Assembly: GCF_027943255.1 (NCBI RefSeq)
Contig: NW_026562179.1
Span: 436,501 to 500,500, forward strand
Origin: Anastrepha obliqua
Taxonomy: Eukaryota; Arthropoda; Insecta; Diptera; Tephritidae
Direction: 5' to 3'
DNA length: 64,000 nt
Part shown: positions 29,301-41,842 of the stretch, in pieces
Layout of the letters: each line of letters begins with the position of its first letter
Numbering within the stretch: position 1 is the first letter of the stretch
Position numbers and translations under genes: made by a program
The notes under the pieces: generated by a model
Told to the model about the DNA's origin: nothing
The model's database searches: none
Seen by the model: only the letters and a program-made list of their open reading frames with translations

Positions 29301-32300
29301 ACTCTTGATACACTTGAATGGGATTACACTCATTAACTAAGAAGCCTCTTTATCATATTTTAACCGGCAATTCGAATTTTTAGTCTCGATAATAATAAAC
29401 GATCAACGTTTTGTATTGTTATTGTTAGCGGAAATAGTTCTAAATTCAGCATTACAATATTCTTTTGGATAAAAATTTTGGGCAACATTTGAAACAAAAG
29501 TAACGTAAATTCTTTTGGGTCATTATTCTCAAATTTTGGGTCATTATATTCAAATTCAAATTAATTTTGGGCCATAATTCAGTATTTTTCTTAATGTTGT
29601 AAAAAAATTTGTGTTCGTTTTCAATGAAAAAATTTGTAAAATTGAAAAATTCGAAAGGAACTCAAACCAATGGGCAAATTAAAAACAGTATATCGATGTT
29701 AAAATACATACATACACATAGTATCATAAGTTAATGCCCCTTTACGGCGGCGTTTGAGCTTTCGGAATTATTATTTGTTAACTATATAACCAAATTGAAC
29801 ATATTAAATAAAATGCACAGTTCATAGATTTTATTTCAAACCCAAAAATGACATACTTCAATAGCCTGCGCTCATTTATAATAAATTTAAGATATTTCAA
29901 AAAACATGCATGTTTTAAGAAGCTTGCTACAACCCACGCTGAAACCAGCACTTCCCTAAAAGTAAAATAAATCCACAAAAATTTATCTATCCGTGCCCTT
30001 ATGGTTAGCTGCAAAACTGGCAATAAGTTGTCAAGACTGTTTTGAAAAGTTTTTCTTCATAGAAATTAGTTTGGTGGAGTATTTTAATGTTTTTGGCTGG
30101 GTAACTTTATAATTTTAGATTATTTTTCAATCATTTTCCTGTTTCATGTGAGGAAATTCGAGCCTACTCCTTCCGAATGGTAGTCACGCACCAACGCATT
30201 CGGCTACGGCAGCAGCCGTATATAAATATAATTTGTTTATTCAGAAAGCTTCAAATCACTAGTGTGAATGTGTTAATAATTTACTCTTGATACACTTGAA
30301 TGGGATTACACTCATTAACTAAGAAGCCTCTTTATCATATTTTAACCGGCAATTCGAATTTTTAGTCTCGATAATAATAAACGATCAACGTTTTGTATTG
30401 TTATTGTTAGCGGAAATAGTTCTAAATTCAGCATTACAATATTCTTTTGGATAAAAATTTTGGGCAACATTTGAAACAAAAGTAACGTAAATTCTTTTGG
30501 GTCATTATTCTCAAATTTTGGGTCATTATATTCAAATTCAAATTAATTTTGGGCCATAATTCAGTATTTTTCTTAATGTTGTAAAAAAATTTGTGTTCGT
30601 TTTCAATGAAAAAATTTGTAAAATTGAAAAATTCGAAAGGAACTCAAACCAATGGGCAAATTAAAAACAGTATATCGATGTTAAAATACATACATACACA
30701 TAGTATCATAAGTTAATGCCCCTTTACGGCGGCGTTTGAGCTTTCGGAATTATTATTTGTTAACTATATAACCAAATTGAACATATTAAATAAAATGCAC
30801 AGTTCATAGATTTTATTTCAAACCCAAAAATGACATACTTCAATAGCCTGCGCTCATTTATAATAAATTTAAGATATTCCAAAAACCATGCATGTTTTAA
30901 GAAGCTTGCTACAACCCACGCTGAAACCAGCACTTCCCTAAAAGTAAAATAAATCCACAAAAATTTATCTATCCGTGCCCTTATGGTTAGCTGCAAAACT
31001 GGCAATAAGTTGTAAAGACTGTTTTGAAAAGTTTTTCTTCATAGAAATTAGTTTGGTGGAGTATTTTAATGTTTTTGGCTTGGTAACTTTATAATTTTAG
31101 ATTATTTTTCAATCATTTTCCTGTTTCATGTGAGGAAATTCGAGCCTACTCCTTCCGAATGGTAGTCACGCACCAACGCATTCGGCTACGGCAGCAGCCG
31201 TATATAAATATAATTTGTTTATTCAGAAAGCTTCAAATCACTAGTGTGAATGTGTTAATAATTTACTCTTGATACACTTGAATGGGATTACACTCATTAA
31301 CTAAGAAGCCTCTTTATCATATTTTAACCGGCAATTCGAATTTTTAGTCTCGATAATAATAAACGATCAACGTTTTGTATTGTTATTGTTAGCGGAAATA
31401 GTTCTAAATTCAGCATTACAATATTCTTTTGGATAAAAATTTTGGGCAACATTTGAAACAAAAGTAACGTAAATTCTTTTGGGTCATTATTCTCAAATTT
31501 TGGGTCATTATATTCAAATTCAAATTAATTTTGGGCCATAATTCAGTATTTTTCTTAATGTTGTAAAAAAATTTGTGTTCGTTTTCAATGAAAAAATTTG
31601 TAAAATTGAAAAATTCGAAAGGAACTCAAACCAATGGGCAAATTAAAAACAGTATATCGATGTTAAAATACATACATACACATAGTATCATAAGTTAATG
31701 CCCCTTTACGGCGGCGTTTGAGCTTTCGGAATTATTATTTGTTAACTATATAACCAAATTGAACATATTAAATAAAATGCACAGTTCATAGATTTTATTT
31801 CAAACCCAAAAATGACATACTTCAATAGCCTGCGCTCATTTATAATAAATTTAAGATATTCCAAAAACCATGCATGTTTTAAGAAGCTTGCTACAACCCA
31901 CGCTGAAACCAGCACTTCCCTAAAAGTAAAATAAATCCACAAAAATTTATCTATCCGTGCCCTTATGGTTAGCTGCAAAACTGGCAATAAGTTGTCAAGA
32001 CTGTTTTGAAAAGTTTTTCTTCATAGAAATTAGTTTGGTGGAGTATTTTAATGTTTTTGGCTTGGTAACTTTATAATTTTAGATTATTTTTCAATCATTT
32101 TCCTGTTTCATGTGAGGAAATTCGAGCCTACTCCTTCCGAATGGTAGTCACGCACCAACGCATTCGGCTACGGCAGCAGCCGTATATAAATATAATTTGT
32201 TTATTCAGAAAGCTTCAAATCACTAGTGTGAATGTGTTAATAATTTACTCTTGATACACTTGAATGGGATTACACTCATTAACTAAGAAGCCTCTTTATC

Positions 32301-33066
32301 ATATTTTAACCGGCAATTCGAATTTTTAGTCTCGATAATAATAAACGATCAACGTTTTGTATTGTTATTGTTAGCGGAAATAGTTCTAAATTCAGCATTA
32401 CAATATTCTTTTGGATAAAAATTTTGGGCAACATTTGAAACAAAAGTAACGTAAATTCTTTTGGGTCATTATTCTCAAATTTTGGGTCATTATATTCAAA
32501 TTCAAATTAATTTTGGGCCATAATTCAGTATTTTTCTTAATGTTGTAAAAAAATTTGTGTTCGTTTTCAATGAAAAAATTTGTAAAATTGAAAAATTCGA
32601 AAGGAACTCAAACCAATGGGCAAATTAAAAACAGTATATCGATGTTAAAATACATACATAAACATAGTATCATAAGTCAATGCCCCTTTACGGCGGCGTT
32701 TGAGCTTTCGGAATTATTATTTGCTAACTATATAACCAAATTGAACATATTAAATAAAATGCACAGTTCATAGATTTTATTTCAAACCCAAAAATGACAT
32801 ACTTCAATAGCCTGCGCTCATTTATAATAAATTTAAGATATTCCAAAAAACATGCATGTTTTAAGAAGCTTGCTACAGCCCACGCTGAAACCAGCACTTC
32901 CCTAAAAGTAAAATAAATCCACAAAAATTTATCTATCCGTGCCCTTATGGTTAGCTGCAAAACTGGCAATAAGTTGTCAAGACTGTTTTGAAAAGTTTTT
33001 CTTCATAGAAATTAGTTTGGTGGAGTATTTTAATGTTTTTGGCTTGGTAACTTTATAATTTTAGAT
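29139..33066. repeat. Four tandem 982-bp units
   Basis: The marker TTTAGAT ends at 30,120, 31,102, 32,084 and 33,066, exactly 982 bp apart, and units are nearly identical (a few substitutions, e.g. CAAAAAACATGC against CAAAAACCATGC). Each unit begins with the tRNA-like head of the SINE and continues with ~900 bp of unrelated AT-rich sequence. The array ends against a Tc1-like relic. An 81-codon frame repeated in each unit shows no family likeness and is probably chance. Confidence 0.95.
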
Positions 33067-33079
33067 TATTTTTTAATTT

Positions 33080-33650
33080 TGGTTTTCGGGAGACCCATTT
33101 GGGTGGGAGTTCAGGTCGAAGAAATAGTTAATCTATTTATGTGTGAACTTATTACCAGAGCATCTCAGCTCCTTGTTTTAAAGTTTGTTTTAAAATATCC
33201 AAATAAGCAAACTTATCCAGCTATCATTCACCCCCATACCATCATCCCACCGCCTCCATGTTTCACTGTTGGTATTACTAGAGATATAAGGTGGCTTCTT
33301 CCTAGCAACTCTTCCATGTCAGCCTTTCTAAAGACTTTTCTGTCAATTGAAGCACTAACATATTTTCGATCCTTATTCCTTATTTCATCTTTCACTTTTG
33401 AAGCAGTTATATTTGCATCTTTCTATACAAACTCTATAATCCTGCGCTTTTCCCTTTTGTTAGTTTACTAGGACGCTTTGAAGTTATGATTCCGGTTGTT
33501 TTCATAGCTTTTAATTCGTGTCTGAACTCACATTTATGTCCTCTATACTATTCTTCCTATTTTTCGATAGTTTTGGCCTTCTCTCCACTATTTAATTATG
33601 ACTTTCCTGTCGTCAATGTCAATTTCTTTTCTTTTTTCTTCCATTGTATG
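33080..33650 (-). pseudogene. Tc1-like transposase relic, truncated
   Basis: From an M-E-E-K-R-K-E-I-D start near 33,645 and a K-V-I-I-K...W-R-E-G-Q-N-Y-R-K-I-G segment, through broken frames to V-K-H-G-G-G-G-M-M-V-W-G near 33,225-33,265. The region after that is cut off at the border of the tandem array. Confidence 0.65.
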
Positions 33651-33834
33651 GCTCCGTACAAAATTCTATTGAAAACCTATTAACTAACAGGTTATGAAAT
33701 AAAAATAATAATTTTCTTTACCAGAAGATCATCCTCACAACACAAGAAGCGAATCCGAATGATGAATGTACCCTTTTTACGTTCGTCTTAGTACGCATTA
33801 CCGAAAATAAGTATCATTAGAATTGGTGGCGTCG

Positions 33835-33988
33835 CATTAAGCCGATAATTTTGCCAATATTGAACGCGAAATTGCTGGAATTTCGGCCGATTTATGCAAA
33901 AGAGTGGTCGAAAATTGGGTTCAACGATTGGACTACGTAAAACGTGCACGCGGTGGTCATGCAAAAGAAATCGAATTTCATACTTAAA
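33835..33988 (+). pseudogene. DD41D transposase C-terminal fragment
   Basis: Reads I-A-G-I-S-A-D-L-C-K-R-V-V-E-N-W then R-A-R-G-G-H-A-K-E-I-E-F-H-T and a stop at about 33,985, the typical C-terminus of rosa-like transposases. Plus-strand orientation, unlike the other copies nearby. No catalytic residue is included. Confidence 0.7.
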
Positions 33989-34129
33989 TGTATATGTTCA
34001 AACTCGATAATAAAAAAAATTAGTTAAAAAAGTCAAACCGTTTGTGTTTTATTCAAAAAAAAGTTGAAGCGCTCTTACTGAAAAACGCTGTGTAAGTGCC
34101 TTGTCTAATGGCAATCATATATATATATA

Positions 34130-34565
34130 TTTGGCAATCATCTTATCTGTCCAGATTGCATTTTTTTTTCTCCAGAAAAAATTACTTTTTCCCACTAATC
34201 TTCCCAAAATTGGTACTTTTCTGCAAATGTCAATCTGGCCTGTTTGTGCCGTGTGGTTAACTTAGTTTTAGATACTCGTTTTACATATTCTAAACCAGAA
34301 TCCGGTTGAAAAATTTGTTGAATACCGGGCAGTAACTTACAAATTAAGGATATGTTTAATTTCAGCGAGCTATTGGACTTATTTATAGCTAGACTTTGGA
34401 TTTCCCGAGCATCACTAGCTTTAAGTTTAGGTTTTCAACCACTTCTTTTGGTATATCTGTACTCTTCCTTCAAATGAAAGTAATGTAAAGCCCCACTTTT
34501 GCTTCTTTTTAATTTTGAAGCTATTTTACAAAGGTTTTCCGCGCGGCATATTTTTTGTTTCTAAA
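34130..34565 (-). pseudogene. Second copy of the Tc1-like N-terminal half
   Basis: Closely matches 22,010-22,475 base by base (for example TTGGCAATCATCTTATCTGTCC against TTGGCAATAATCTTATCTGTCC), ending with the same M-P-R-G-K-like start region near 34,545. A few small deletions separate the copies. Confidence 0.75.
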
Positions 34566-35140
34566 CCAAAACAACGACATAAATGTGAGAACGAGACAAA
34601 GCGGTCAAAAAGACGTATAACAATTTGAGCAATTGTAATAAACTTAAATTGTAAACTTTTAAATTAAAAGCAAATGTTTTTGGTCTTATAATTATTTCGT
34701 CTTGCACAGAACAAGAATTTGCGCTTTACTACAATAAAATAAATGCGTAATAATTGATTAAATGAGATACCGTTTTAAACATACAATCAACGATAATGGG
34801 AAATTTTCCTATTATTGATTTAGTAGATATCATCATTATCATCTTGGTCTTGTAATTTTTTTGTACGTTGTAGGGTTTCACAATCAATAATGAAACATTC
34901 TCTAAACATAATTTTATTTAATTTTAATTTTATGAGATAGATGACGACTGATCGCTTGTAGGGGGAATTATATTTCTTTATTGCTGTGTAAGACGACTAT
35001 TAACACTTCGACTTCAAACAACAAGTTCAAAATATTAAGCAAAAGTTTCTAATGATGTAGTTATAGTATAGTTATGTTATCTTTGACACATGTACAAATT
35101 TAACTATAAATACTTACACGATAGAGCAACGCGTCAATAT
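34566..35140. other. Unassigned AT-rich interval
   Basis: No gene or transposon hallmark recognised. Confidence 0.3.
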
Positions 35141-35149
35141 TAATGAAAC

Positions 35150-35395
35150 TTATTATTAAAATGGTCAATCTTTAAGAACATATCGCAACATGCGTGACTT
35201 TTTTTGGTGGAAATAGTCGTCCGGATAAGTTGACAATTCAAAGACTGGTGAAAAAATTGCAAAAAACTGGTCTTGTTAAGAATAGAAAAAGGATTGACAG
35301 ACCGAAATCTGGATATTCTGTTGAGAATATTGGTGGCGTAGCGCAAAGTGTTCCCGAACAACCCTCAACGTCAATATCTCGACGTTCTCAATAAT
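35150..35395 (+). pseudogene. DD41D-type transposase DNA-binding fragment
   Basis: R-P-D-K-L-T-I-Q-R-L-V-K-K-L followed by G-L-V-K-N-R-K, R-P-K-S-G-Y-S-V-E-N-I-G-G-V-A-Q-S-V and S-T-S-I-S-R-R-S-Q matches the helix-turn-helix linker region of rosa-like transposases (compare the R-T-E-E-T-I-A-A-V and S-T-R-N-L-S-A-Q parts of the intact copy). It stops at 35,393. The catalytic domain is absent. It is the complement of what the internally deleted copies have lost. Confidence 0.7.
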
Positions 35396-36015
35396 TAGGC
35401 ATTAGGACTGTTTGGCGGATTTTACCTGTGGAGGTGCTCATACATGTATATCTGTTAAGAGCCGTATTTTGAATAAAAATATTGAAACTGGTAGGAATCT
35501 AAATTTTTTAATGTTTTGTTTTAAACCAACACCTAGGCGCATCTTTTGAAGGACCATTTACATATGTATGTACATACATAATAATAATTGTTGCGTACAT
35601 CAAATGCTAATGATATCTTACAAACGCGGACGGTTTCTAATAAGAAGCTTTTCATGGCAGACATTAAGAGGATTGAGAATGTGCTATGCTATAAGCCCAG
35701 CGAATTGTTGAAAAAATTGAACCCATCCACATGTTATACAAGAATATAGCAAGCTATACAAATAGCAAAAAATTATCTTTCTATTTTGAAACTTATAAAC
35801 ACTTAATAAACTATATTTTATATATTTTTTAACCATGAAAGATTATAAATAAATTCTAACAAATAAATATAAAATTAAATTTAAAATTATAATTAAAACT
35901 CAAACTAAAATTACAACTAAAAGTAAATTTGAAACGAGACTGAAAATTGAAATTAAAATTAAAACTAAACCTAAAATTAAAATTAAAAGTTAAATTAAAA
36001 TTTAAAAGGCTGTAA
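35396..36015. other. AT-rich interval with low-complexity block
   Basis: From about 35,850 to 36,005 the sequence is a degenerate run of AAATTAAAATTAAAAC-type units. The rest is unassigned. Confidence 0.5.
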
Positions 36016-37900
36016 ATTTCACACATATATAATATGTATATACATACATATGTGGCGCTTCGTTAATCTATATACGAGTAAACTTTATCAGGCCGTTGAG
36101 CGTTGACATATATGTATACTGGTACTATAATAGAATTTTCTGTTATTTCCACCATTCAATGTCAATTTCATATTTTTTACCAATTGTACGAATAATGAAT
36201 TGTTGCTGTTATCTTATTGCTAAACACTATATCACTCGGCGAGCAATAGGTTAACAGCTATGGGCCATCGACCATCTCATCTACTATAGCGCAACGGCCA
36301 ATCCGAGTAGGCGGGCGGGCCGACTCGCTTTAATTTTGTATTTGCATTTGTTTAATTTTTATACATCTAAAAACGAGTAGTTTATTTGGTTTGTCGGTTG
36401 TAGCATAGAGCATCTGACCCACTCTCCAAGAAAGCTATGATCTGAACGCTTAATAACTATAAATCACGCTCGACCTTTGTTAACACTACCGCAATTTGGA
36501 TTTATATTTTCATTTAAAGTTGTAAGACGTTTAACGGCCATTCAACGTTAGTGTTGCTGGCCCGCGCTTTCTCGCTATTTGATACGCTGCTTTATTGAGA
36601 AACTACCGTTTATATTCGTACTACTGTTGATGGCCCGAGTGTTGCCGACAAACTAATTTAGTTGCTGCGCTTCCACAACTATAAATATTATTTTTCTTAA
36701 CCACATTTTCTTCTAATTTTGCGCGCCTTAGAATGAAAATATCCTTAAGACGTTGATTGTCCCCAACCCAAGACGTCCAGTGCTAACGCCACAGTCAGTG
36801 TATCAGTAGAAGCCACCATTCACCATACATGCCAAAACACACCAAATACACCAATAAATACAACAGAACACACCACGCAAGCAGTCTGCATTGAAGCCTT
36901 CTTAGCTATAGTTGATGAACGTCTTGGCGTAGACGTCCACCTTCAAACTGCCTTGCCAACGTCAACGTCATCATTCTTGTATTCTACATCGTCACCCTAG
37001 TCATTGTTTTTGGAAGTGCTGCTTGTGCTCTCACTATAAAGGTCTTGCACACAGCGCCTAAGGTATTGTTAGTGCACTGTTGTTATTGTTACTGAAATTG
37101 TTTGTGTATCTGCCTGTTGGTGTGTATATGTGCAGTTCGTCTTCTCCAAAGTCATCGCTGCTTTTTTTCGGTCTCCGATGCAACTAAATATAAGGTGCCC
37201 AGTCTTCCCACGCATGCCTCATATAGACATACAAACATACACACAGGCGCTTCGTGAAATTGAGTGCAGAAGACGGATTTAGTCATCTCTTAAATTCCTT
37301 CAATTGCTTACAAAATTCACGAAAGTGTTGAATTTTAACTAATGTCAACTCTTTCATGAAGGAACATCAATAGAATGTGTTCGTTGGCTACGTATGTCGA
37401 GCGACCGTTGATAAGACGGTGTGCAATACAATATTACGCGTAAGTATGCCAAACGCAAATGCGAGTGGATAAGAAATTAAGGAAAGAGAAAACAATTGTC
37501 AGAGTACAACAGTATCTAGAAACACAGTGAAACAAATCTCCACTTATTAAAAAAAAAATTTATATGGCGGCAATAATTTTAACAAAAACTAGCTTGATTA
37601 CTGAGCGACAATTTCAGAAGTGCGCTTCCCTTTTTCCAAGTGTTGGAATTATTTCATGCAACTTCGTAAAAATTAAGTACCATTTGTTGAAAAAATATCC
37701 ATTTGTTTCCGGTTTATAATCGATTTAACATTAATGTACGTCGTTTTTTCAAACTTTTAATATGTTAAACCTTCTTGATAATGCTTTAAATGAAGGTTTG
37801 GACTTTAAAAAATATATATTATTTTAATTTTAAGAAAATGGTTATTGCAAAAAAATTTTCTTGTTAATAAATTAGTTGAGAATAGAAAGTATTTTTAATA
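36016..37900. other. Stretch without transposon hallmarks, possibly single-copy host DNA
   Basis: Higher GC than its surroundings in places (for example GGCGGGCGGGCCGACTCG near 36,310) and no terminal repeats or transposase/RT motifs. There is no long reading frame. CA-rich sequence lies at about 36,820-36,880, TATAAATC-like words at 36,460, and a splice-donor-like CGCGTAAGTATG at 37,438-37,449. It could be a 5' non-coding part of a host gene, but nothing proves it. Confidence 0.3.
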
Positions 37901-37923
37901 TATTTCGTATTTATTTACACATA

Positions 37924-39160
37924 CAGTGTACAGCAGAAGTCTTTGTACCCTACCACTTCGAAGATGTTTTATAAAAAATATCACGGAAGTTTTTGAGTGT
38001 TTTATAAGAAATATAAGAAAATATAAAATATAAACTGTCTCATTCTCAAATAAGAACGAAAAAACCATAGAAAATCTGAAAATGCGCACAGCAAACGGGT
38101 TGATACTCTTGCAATAAAGTATTTGTGTAGGAAAAAGTTTACTAATAATTTGAGAAAAATTACATTTTATATCTAATAGGATATCCTCGTAATCGAATAA
38201 CTTCTTTTAATCGATCAGGCATTTCGAGAATCAATTTTTTGTATAATCCGAATTTATATTTTGCTATTCGACTTGTAGCAAGATTTTAAGTTGATTTTTG
38301 GAAGTTATGTGGTGTTTCCTTAATCGTTTTGCAAATGTTCCCATAAATAGGGCTCATATCTGGGCTCTATATGCGCGATCTGTTTGGGATCGTTGCCCTA
38401 CTGGAAATACAATAAAATCCACCAGACAATCCCATTTTTTCAGCGCTTTGTAACAAGTTTTCTTAAAGGATTTGTAACTATACTTCTTCTGTCAGTATTC
38501 ATCCATAAAAAACAAGATTGCTAACATCTGATGTGGTCATGCAGCCCCAAACCATGACGACTCCATCTTCATGCTTGACCGTTTTAGTTGTACTTTTGTG
38601 GATTTAATTCTTCATTTCGCTTTCTTCACACTTTAAGTTGCCCATCATATCTGAAAATATTAGATTTCGATTCGTCGGAGAAAATTACTTTGTCCCAGAA
38701 GCCAAATAAGTTCTGGCTAACGCGAGCCTTTTATTTCTATTAGTATCACTGACAAAAGGTTTTTTTCTAGTAATACATGCCTTATATCCATTTCTCTTGA
38801 TTGACCTTCGTACTGTGCCCGATAAAACAATGGTGCTTAGAGATATTTGCAATACAGTAGCTATATTCAGATCACTTTCGAAAGAATTTTCTTATATTTT
38901 TCTCTTGATAAGGCATTCATCTCTCTCAGTAAACTTCGTAAGGCGGTGTGATCTCTGCTTATTTTCGATCCTTTTCTCTCTTTTGAATCTTAGTATTCTC
39001 TTTTGCACTGTTGCTTTAGTCCTGCTGATGGTTTTCTCGATATTTGAGTATGATTTTCCATCTTTATGCTCGCGCACAACAATTTTCCTTTCCTCTAATC
39101 ACAATTCGAGGCATGATTGGACACGTAAAAAAGTAAAGGATGCGAATAAATGAACTTCAT
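37924..39160 (-). pseudogene. Tc1-like element relic
   Basis: The left end ACAGTGTACAGCAGAAGTC then TTTGTACCC resembles a Tc1 terminus; the right end is not clear. Minus-strand frames show an N-terminus (R-E-H-K-D-G-K-S-Y-S-N-I-E-K, T-K-A-T-V-Q-K-R-I) near 38,980-39,075, F-S-D-E-S-N near 38,670, and a block like S-P-D-M-S-P-I near 38,345-38,365. Many stops; inactive. Confidence 0.65.
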
Positions 39161-39498
39161 CAGTTATACTGAAAATAGTCTGCCAACCAATGTTTATTTT
39201 ATTATATTTATTTTATTATATTATCTTCTCCATCAGGGCAGAAATAAAAGAAAAGGGAGGCACTGGGTGCATCCGTACACTAGGAATAACTCAAACAGCA
39301 GACGATGACTTCAAATTTCAGAATTTTGCTTACATAATTGATTACACCGATTTAAAATTTTAGACATTTTACAGAATTTCTAAAAAAGCTTTTAAGGAGC
39401 TTGTAGGAATTTTGAAGCCGACTATTCAAAAACAAAATTATAACACTGAAAATCAAAAACGAACTACAGGCGTACAGGATATTGGACAACTCTGCTGT
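39161..39498. other. Unassigned interval
   Basis: AT-rich, no motif recognised. Confidence 0.3.
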
Positions 39499-39499
39499 A

Positions 39500-39658
39500 C
39501 GATAAGCCGTCCCTGAAACACCAAACGATAGAAACCATTTTTTTAAATGCGGGTGCCCCTTGGCAGGCAATGACCATCTGCTGTCCGGATTCGGCTTAAA
39601 ACTGTAGTTCGCACAAATAGGAGGAGGAGCTCGGCCAAACACCCAAAAAGGGTGTTAA
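39500..39658 (+). repeat. SINE copy, head lost
   Basis: CCCTGAAACACCAAACGATAG, GGGTGCCCCTTGGCAGGCAATGACC, CGGCTTAAAACTGTAG and GGAGGAGCTCGGCCAAACACC are body and 3' end in forward orientation; a segment in the middle is deleted. Confidence 0.7.
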
Positions 39659-39762
39659 AAGAACGATCATCACTTATAATTCGCCATCAGTAAAGGAGTA
39701 TATTAAAGTTAAGGATTTTGACTACTGTATTAAAGAGGTCCAATTAAAGAACAAAATTCATA

Positions 39763-41073
39763 CTACTGTGGGCAAAAAGTAAGGTGAATTTGGTTTTAAA
39801 ATGAAAAATCTTTTTTATTCTTGTAAATCAATTTCATCCCCTTCAAAATAATCCCCCCTCGATGAAATACACTTATGCCAACGATTTTTCCAATCCCCGA
39901 AACATGCCAAATAGTCCATTTCCGGTATAGCCATCAGCACCTTCTTCGATTCAGCTTTTATCTCCTCAATCGACTCGAAACGCGTTCCCCGGAGTGGTCT
40001 CTTGAGTTTTGGGAATAGCCAGAAGTCACACGGACCCAAATCAGGCGAATACAGTGGTTGCGGAACGATATGCGTGGAATTTTTGGCGAAATGGTCACGA
40101 AGAACGAGTGCAGTGTGAGACGGTGCATTATCGTTATGCAAAAACCAAGAGTTGTTGGCCCATAATTCTAGTCTTTTTAGACGAATTGCTTCACGTAAAC
40201 GACGCATAACGCTCAAACAATATTCCTTATTAACAGTTTGGCCAGGTGGGAGGAATTCGTAGTGCACCACACCACGAAAATCGAAAAAACTGTCATCATG
40301 ACCTTTATTTTTGAACGACTTTGACGTGCTCTTTTCGGTCTGGCCTCGCCTTTAGCACGATATTCGCTTGATTGGTCGGTTGTTTCAGGGTCGTAAGCAT
40401 AAATCCAAGTCTCATCTCCCGTAATGATGCATTTGAGCTTGTCCTGATAGTCTGAAAGCATTGTTTCACACACATCAACGCGACGAGTTTTTTCCAAGAA
40501 ATTGAGAGTTTTCGGTACCAAACGAGATTTGACTTTTCGTAGGCCCAAATGGTCTTTCAAAATGGTTTTCACAGATCCTTCTGATATTCCGATCATATCA
40601 GTAAGGTCTTTAACAGTCAACCGACGATTTTTGAGCACTAACTCCTTCACTTTATTGACGTGTTGGTCATCTGTTGACGTCGATGGTCGTCCGGAGCGCT
40701 CCAAGTCATCAACACGTTCTCGACCCTCTTTGAAGTCTTTGTACCACTTATAAACATTTTTCTGCGACATGGTCGAATCACCAAATGCCTTCTGCGACAT
40801 GCTAAACGTTTCCGCAGCCGAAATTTCATTCCGCAAACAAAATTTGATGGCACTTCTCTGCTCAATCAAATCAGACATTGTGAAAATCGAAAAATGCATT
40901 CTTGGTCGTTTGGTAAACACAAGCGTAAATATATTACTGATAATGACATTCACATGAAAGTGGGCCCAGATGTTATTAACAGTGCTGCCAACTCATGAAA
41001 AAAATAACTAGAGCGAAATTTTAATCCCACGAAGTTTGACAAATAAATTCACCTTACTTTTTGCCCACAGTAG
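39763..41073 (-). mobile_element. Near-complete mariner (DD34D) element
   Basis: 1,311 bp with perfect 29-bp inverted ends (beginning CTACTGTGGGCAAAAAGTAA) and TA at 39,761-39,762 and 41,074-41,075. The size and one-gene layout are those of an autonomous mariner. The transposase carries one visible frameshift. Confidence 0.93.
39815..40878 (-). pseudogene. Mariner transposase with a single frameshift
   Basis: ATG at 40,876-40,878 (M-S-D-L-I-E-Q-R-S-A-I-K-F-C). Both helix-turn-helix parts are present (Y-K-W-Y-K-D-F near 40,730; L-T-V-K-D-L near 40,610). Catalytic residues: Asp in T-G-D-E-T-W, Asp in H-N-D-N-A-P-S-H and Asp in L-G-P-C-D-F-W, with 34 residues between the last two, i.e. DD34D. 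The frame changes once, in a T-run near 40,285-40,295, between the first two Asp. Otherwise open to the stop at 39,815. The copy looks recently inactivated. Confidence 0.9.
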
Positions 41074-41075
41074 TA

Positions 41076-41834
41076 TATTCCGGACGTAATGCAAAAACTA
41101 CTGTACAAGTTATGTGAAATTTATATTAAATAAAACAAGCGAGGAAGTGCTAAATTGGGCTGACTGCTAATTTTTGGAGTCAAACAAACTCATTGATAAT
41201 GAGAATTATAGTTTGCCAATTTCGACAGAAGGACGGAAATTTAGTGTTATAATAATAAAAAGTTGGCTTGGTTTTAATCCAATTTCTCTGATATTTATAT
41301 TTGATCTAGATGAGGCATGGAGCAATACGTGTGCCATGTTTGATCTAGTCTTATGGATTCATAATTTTGTTTTTTTTTTTTGCTTCCTTTATTTATTATA
41401 CCTTTCAGTAGCACTAAGTAATTCTTTTTCCAGCTTTAATTTCATAACATTACTCATTATCAATTTTACATTCTGGATGAGTATTTTTGTGAGTTTGCAA
41501 TGTATGTATGTACATAACTTTAATTTGTAAATTTTTTAATTTAACAAATTTTTTTAGTTATCAGCTGAGTTCGTGTTGGTCGTTTGAGTCGTTATCGAGA
41601 AACACATATTTACCCAATTATTCAGAATTTTAATTGTGCTGAATTTGTTTTTCTAGGACCATCATTTGTACCAATTTAAGTCATTTTGCTTTATTTATAA
41701 AGAATATATAATATCACGTTTGTTTCCTTATTGAAATAACATCTTTGTGGTAGTTAGGTAAGTGGCAATATTTCTCCCATTTTCAATAGCTACCTCCGAC
41801 AAAAATTAATATATATGCCAAGTTTCATTGAACT
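41076..41834. other. Unassigned interval
   Basis: A 118-codon hydrophobic frame at 41,174-41,530 has no family likeness and T-rich composition that explains it. No terminal repeats or other motifs were found. Confidence 0.3.
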
Positions 41835-41842
41835 ATGTACAT

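Noticed and set aside
29778..33000. An 81-codon minus-strand frame repeated four times at 982-bp spacing
   Set aside because: It is open only because the units are near-identical; no family likeness, signal or coding bias was seen.
33079..33683. Plus-strand frames of 130 and 65 codons
   Set aside because: They lie antisense to a recognisable Tc1-like transposase relic.
36700..37450. A host protein-coding exon
   Set aside because: No reading frame of useful length in any phase; kept only as a possible non-coding segment.
41174..41530. 118-codon hydrophobic frame as a membrane protein gene
   Set aside because: T-rich sequence yields hydrophobic codons; no start context, neighbours or family likeness.
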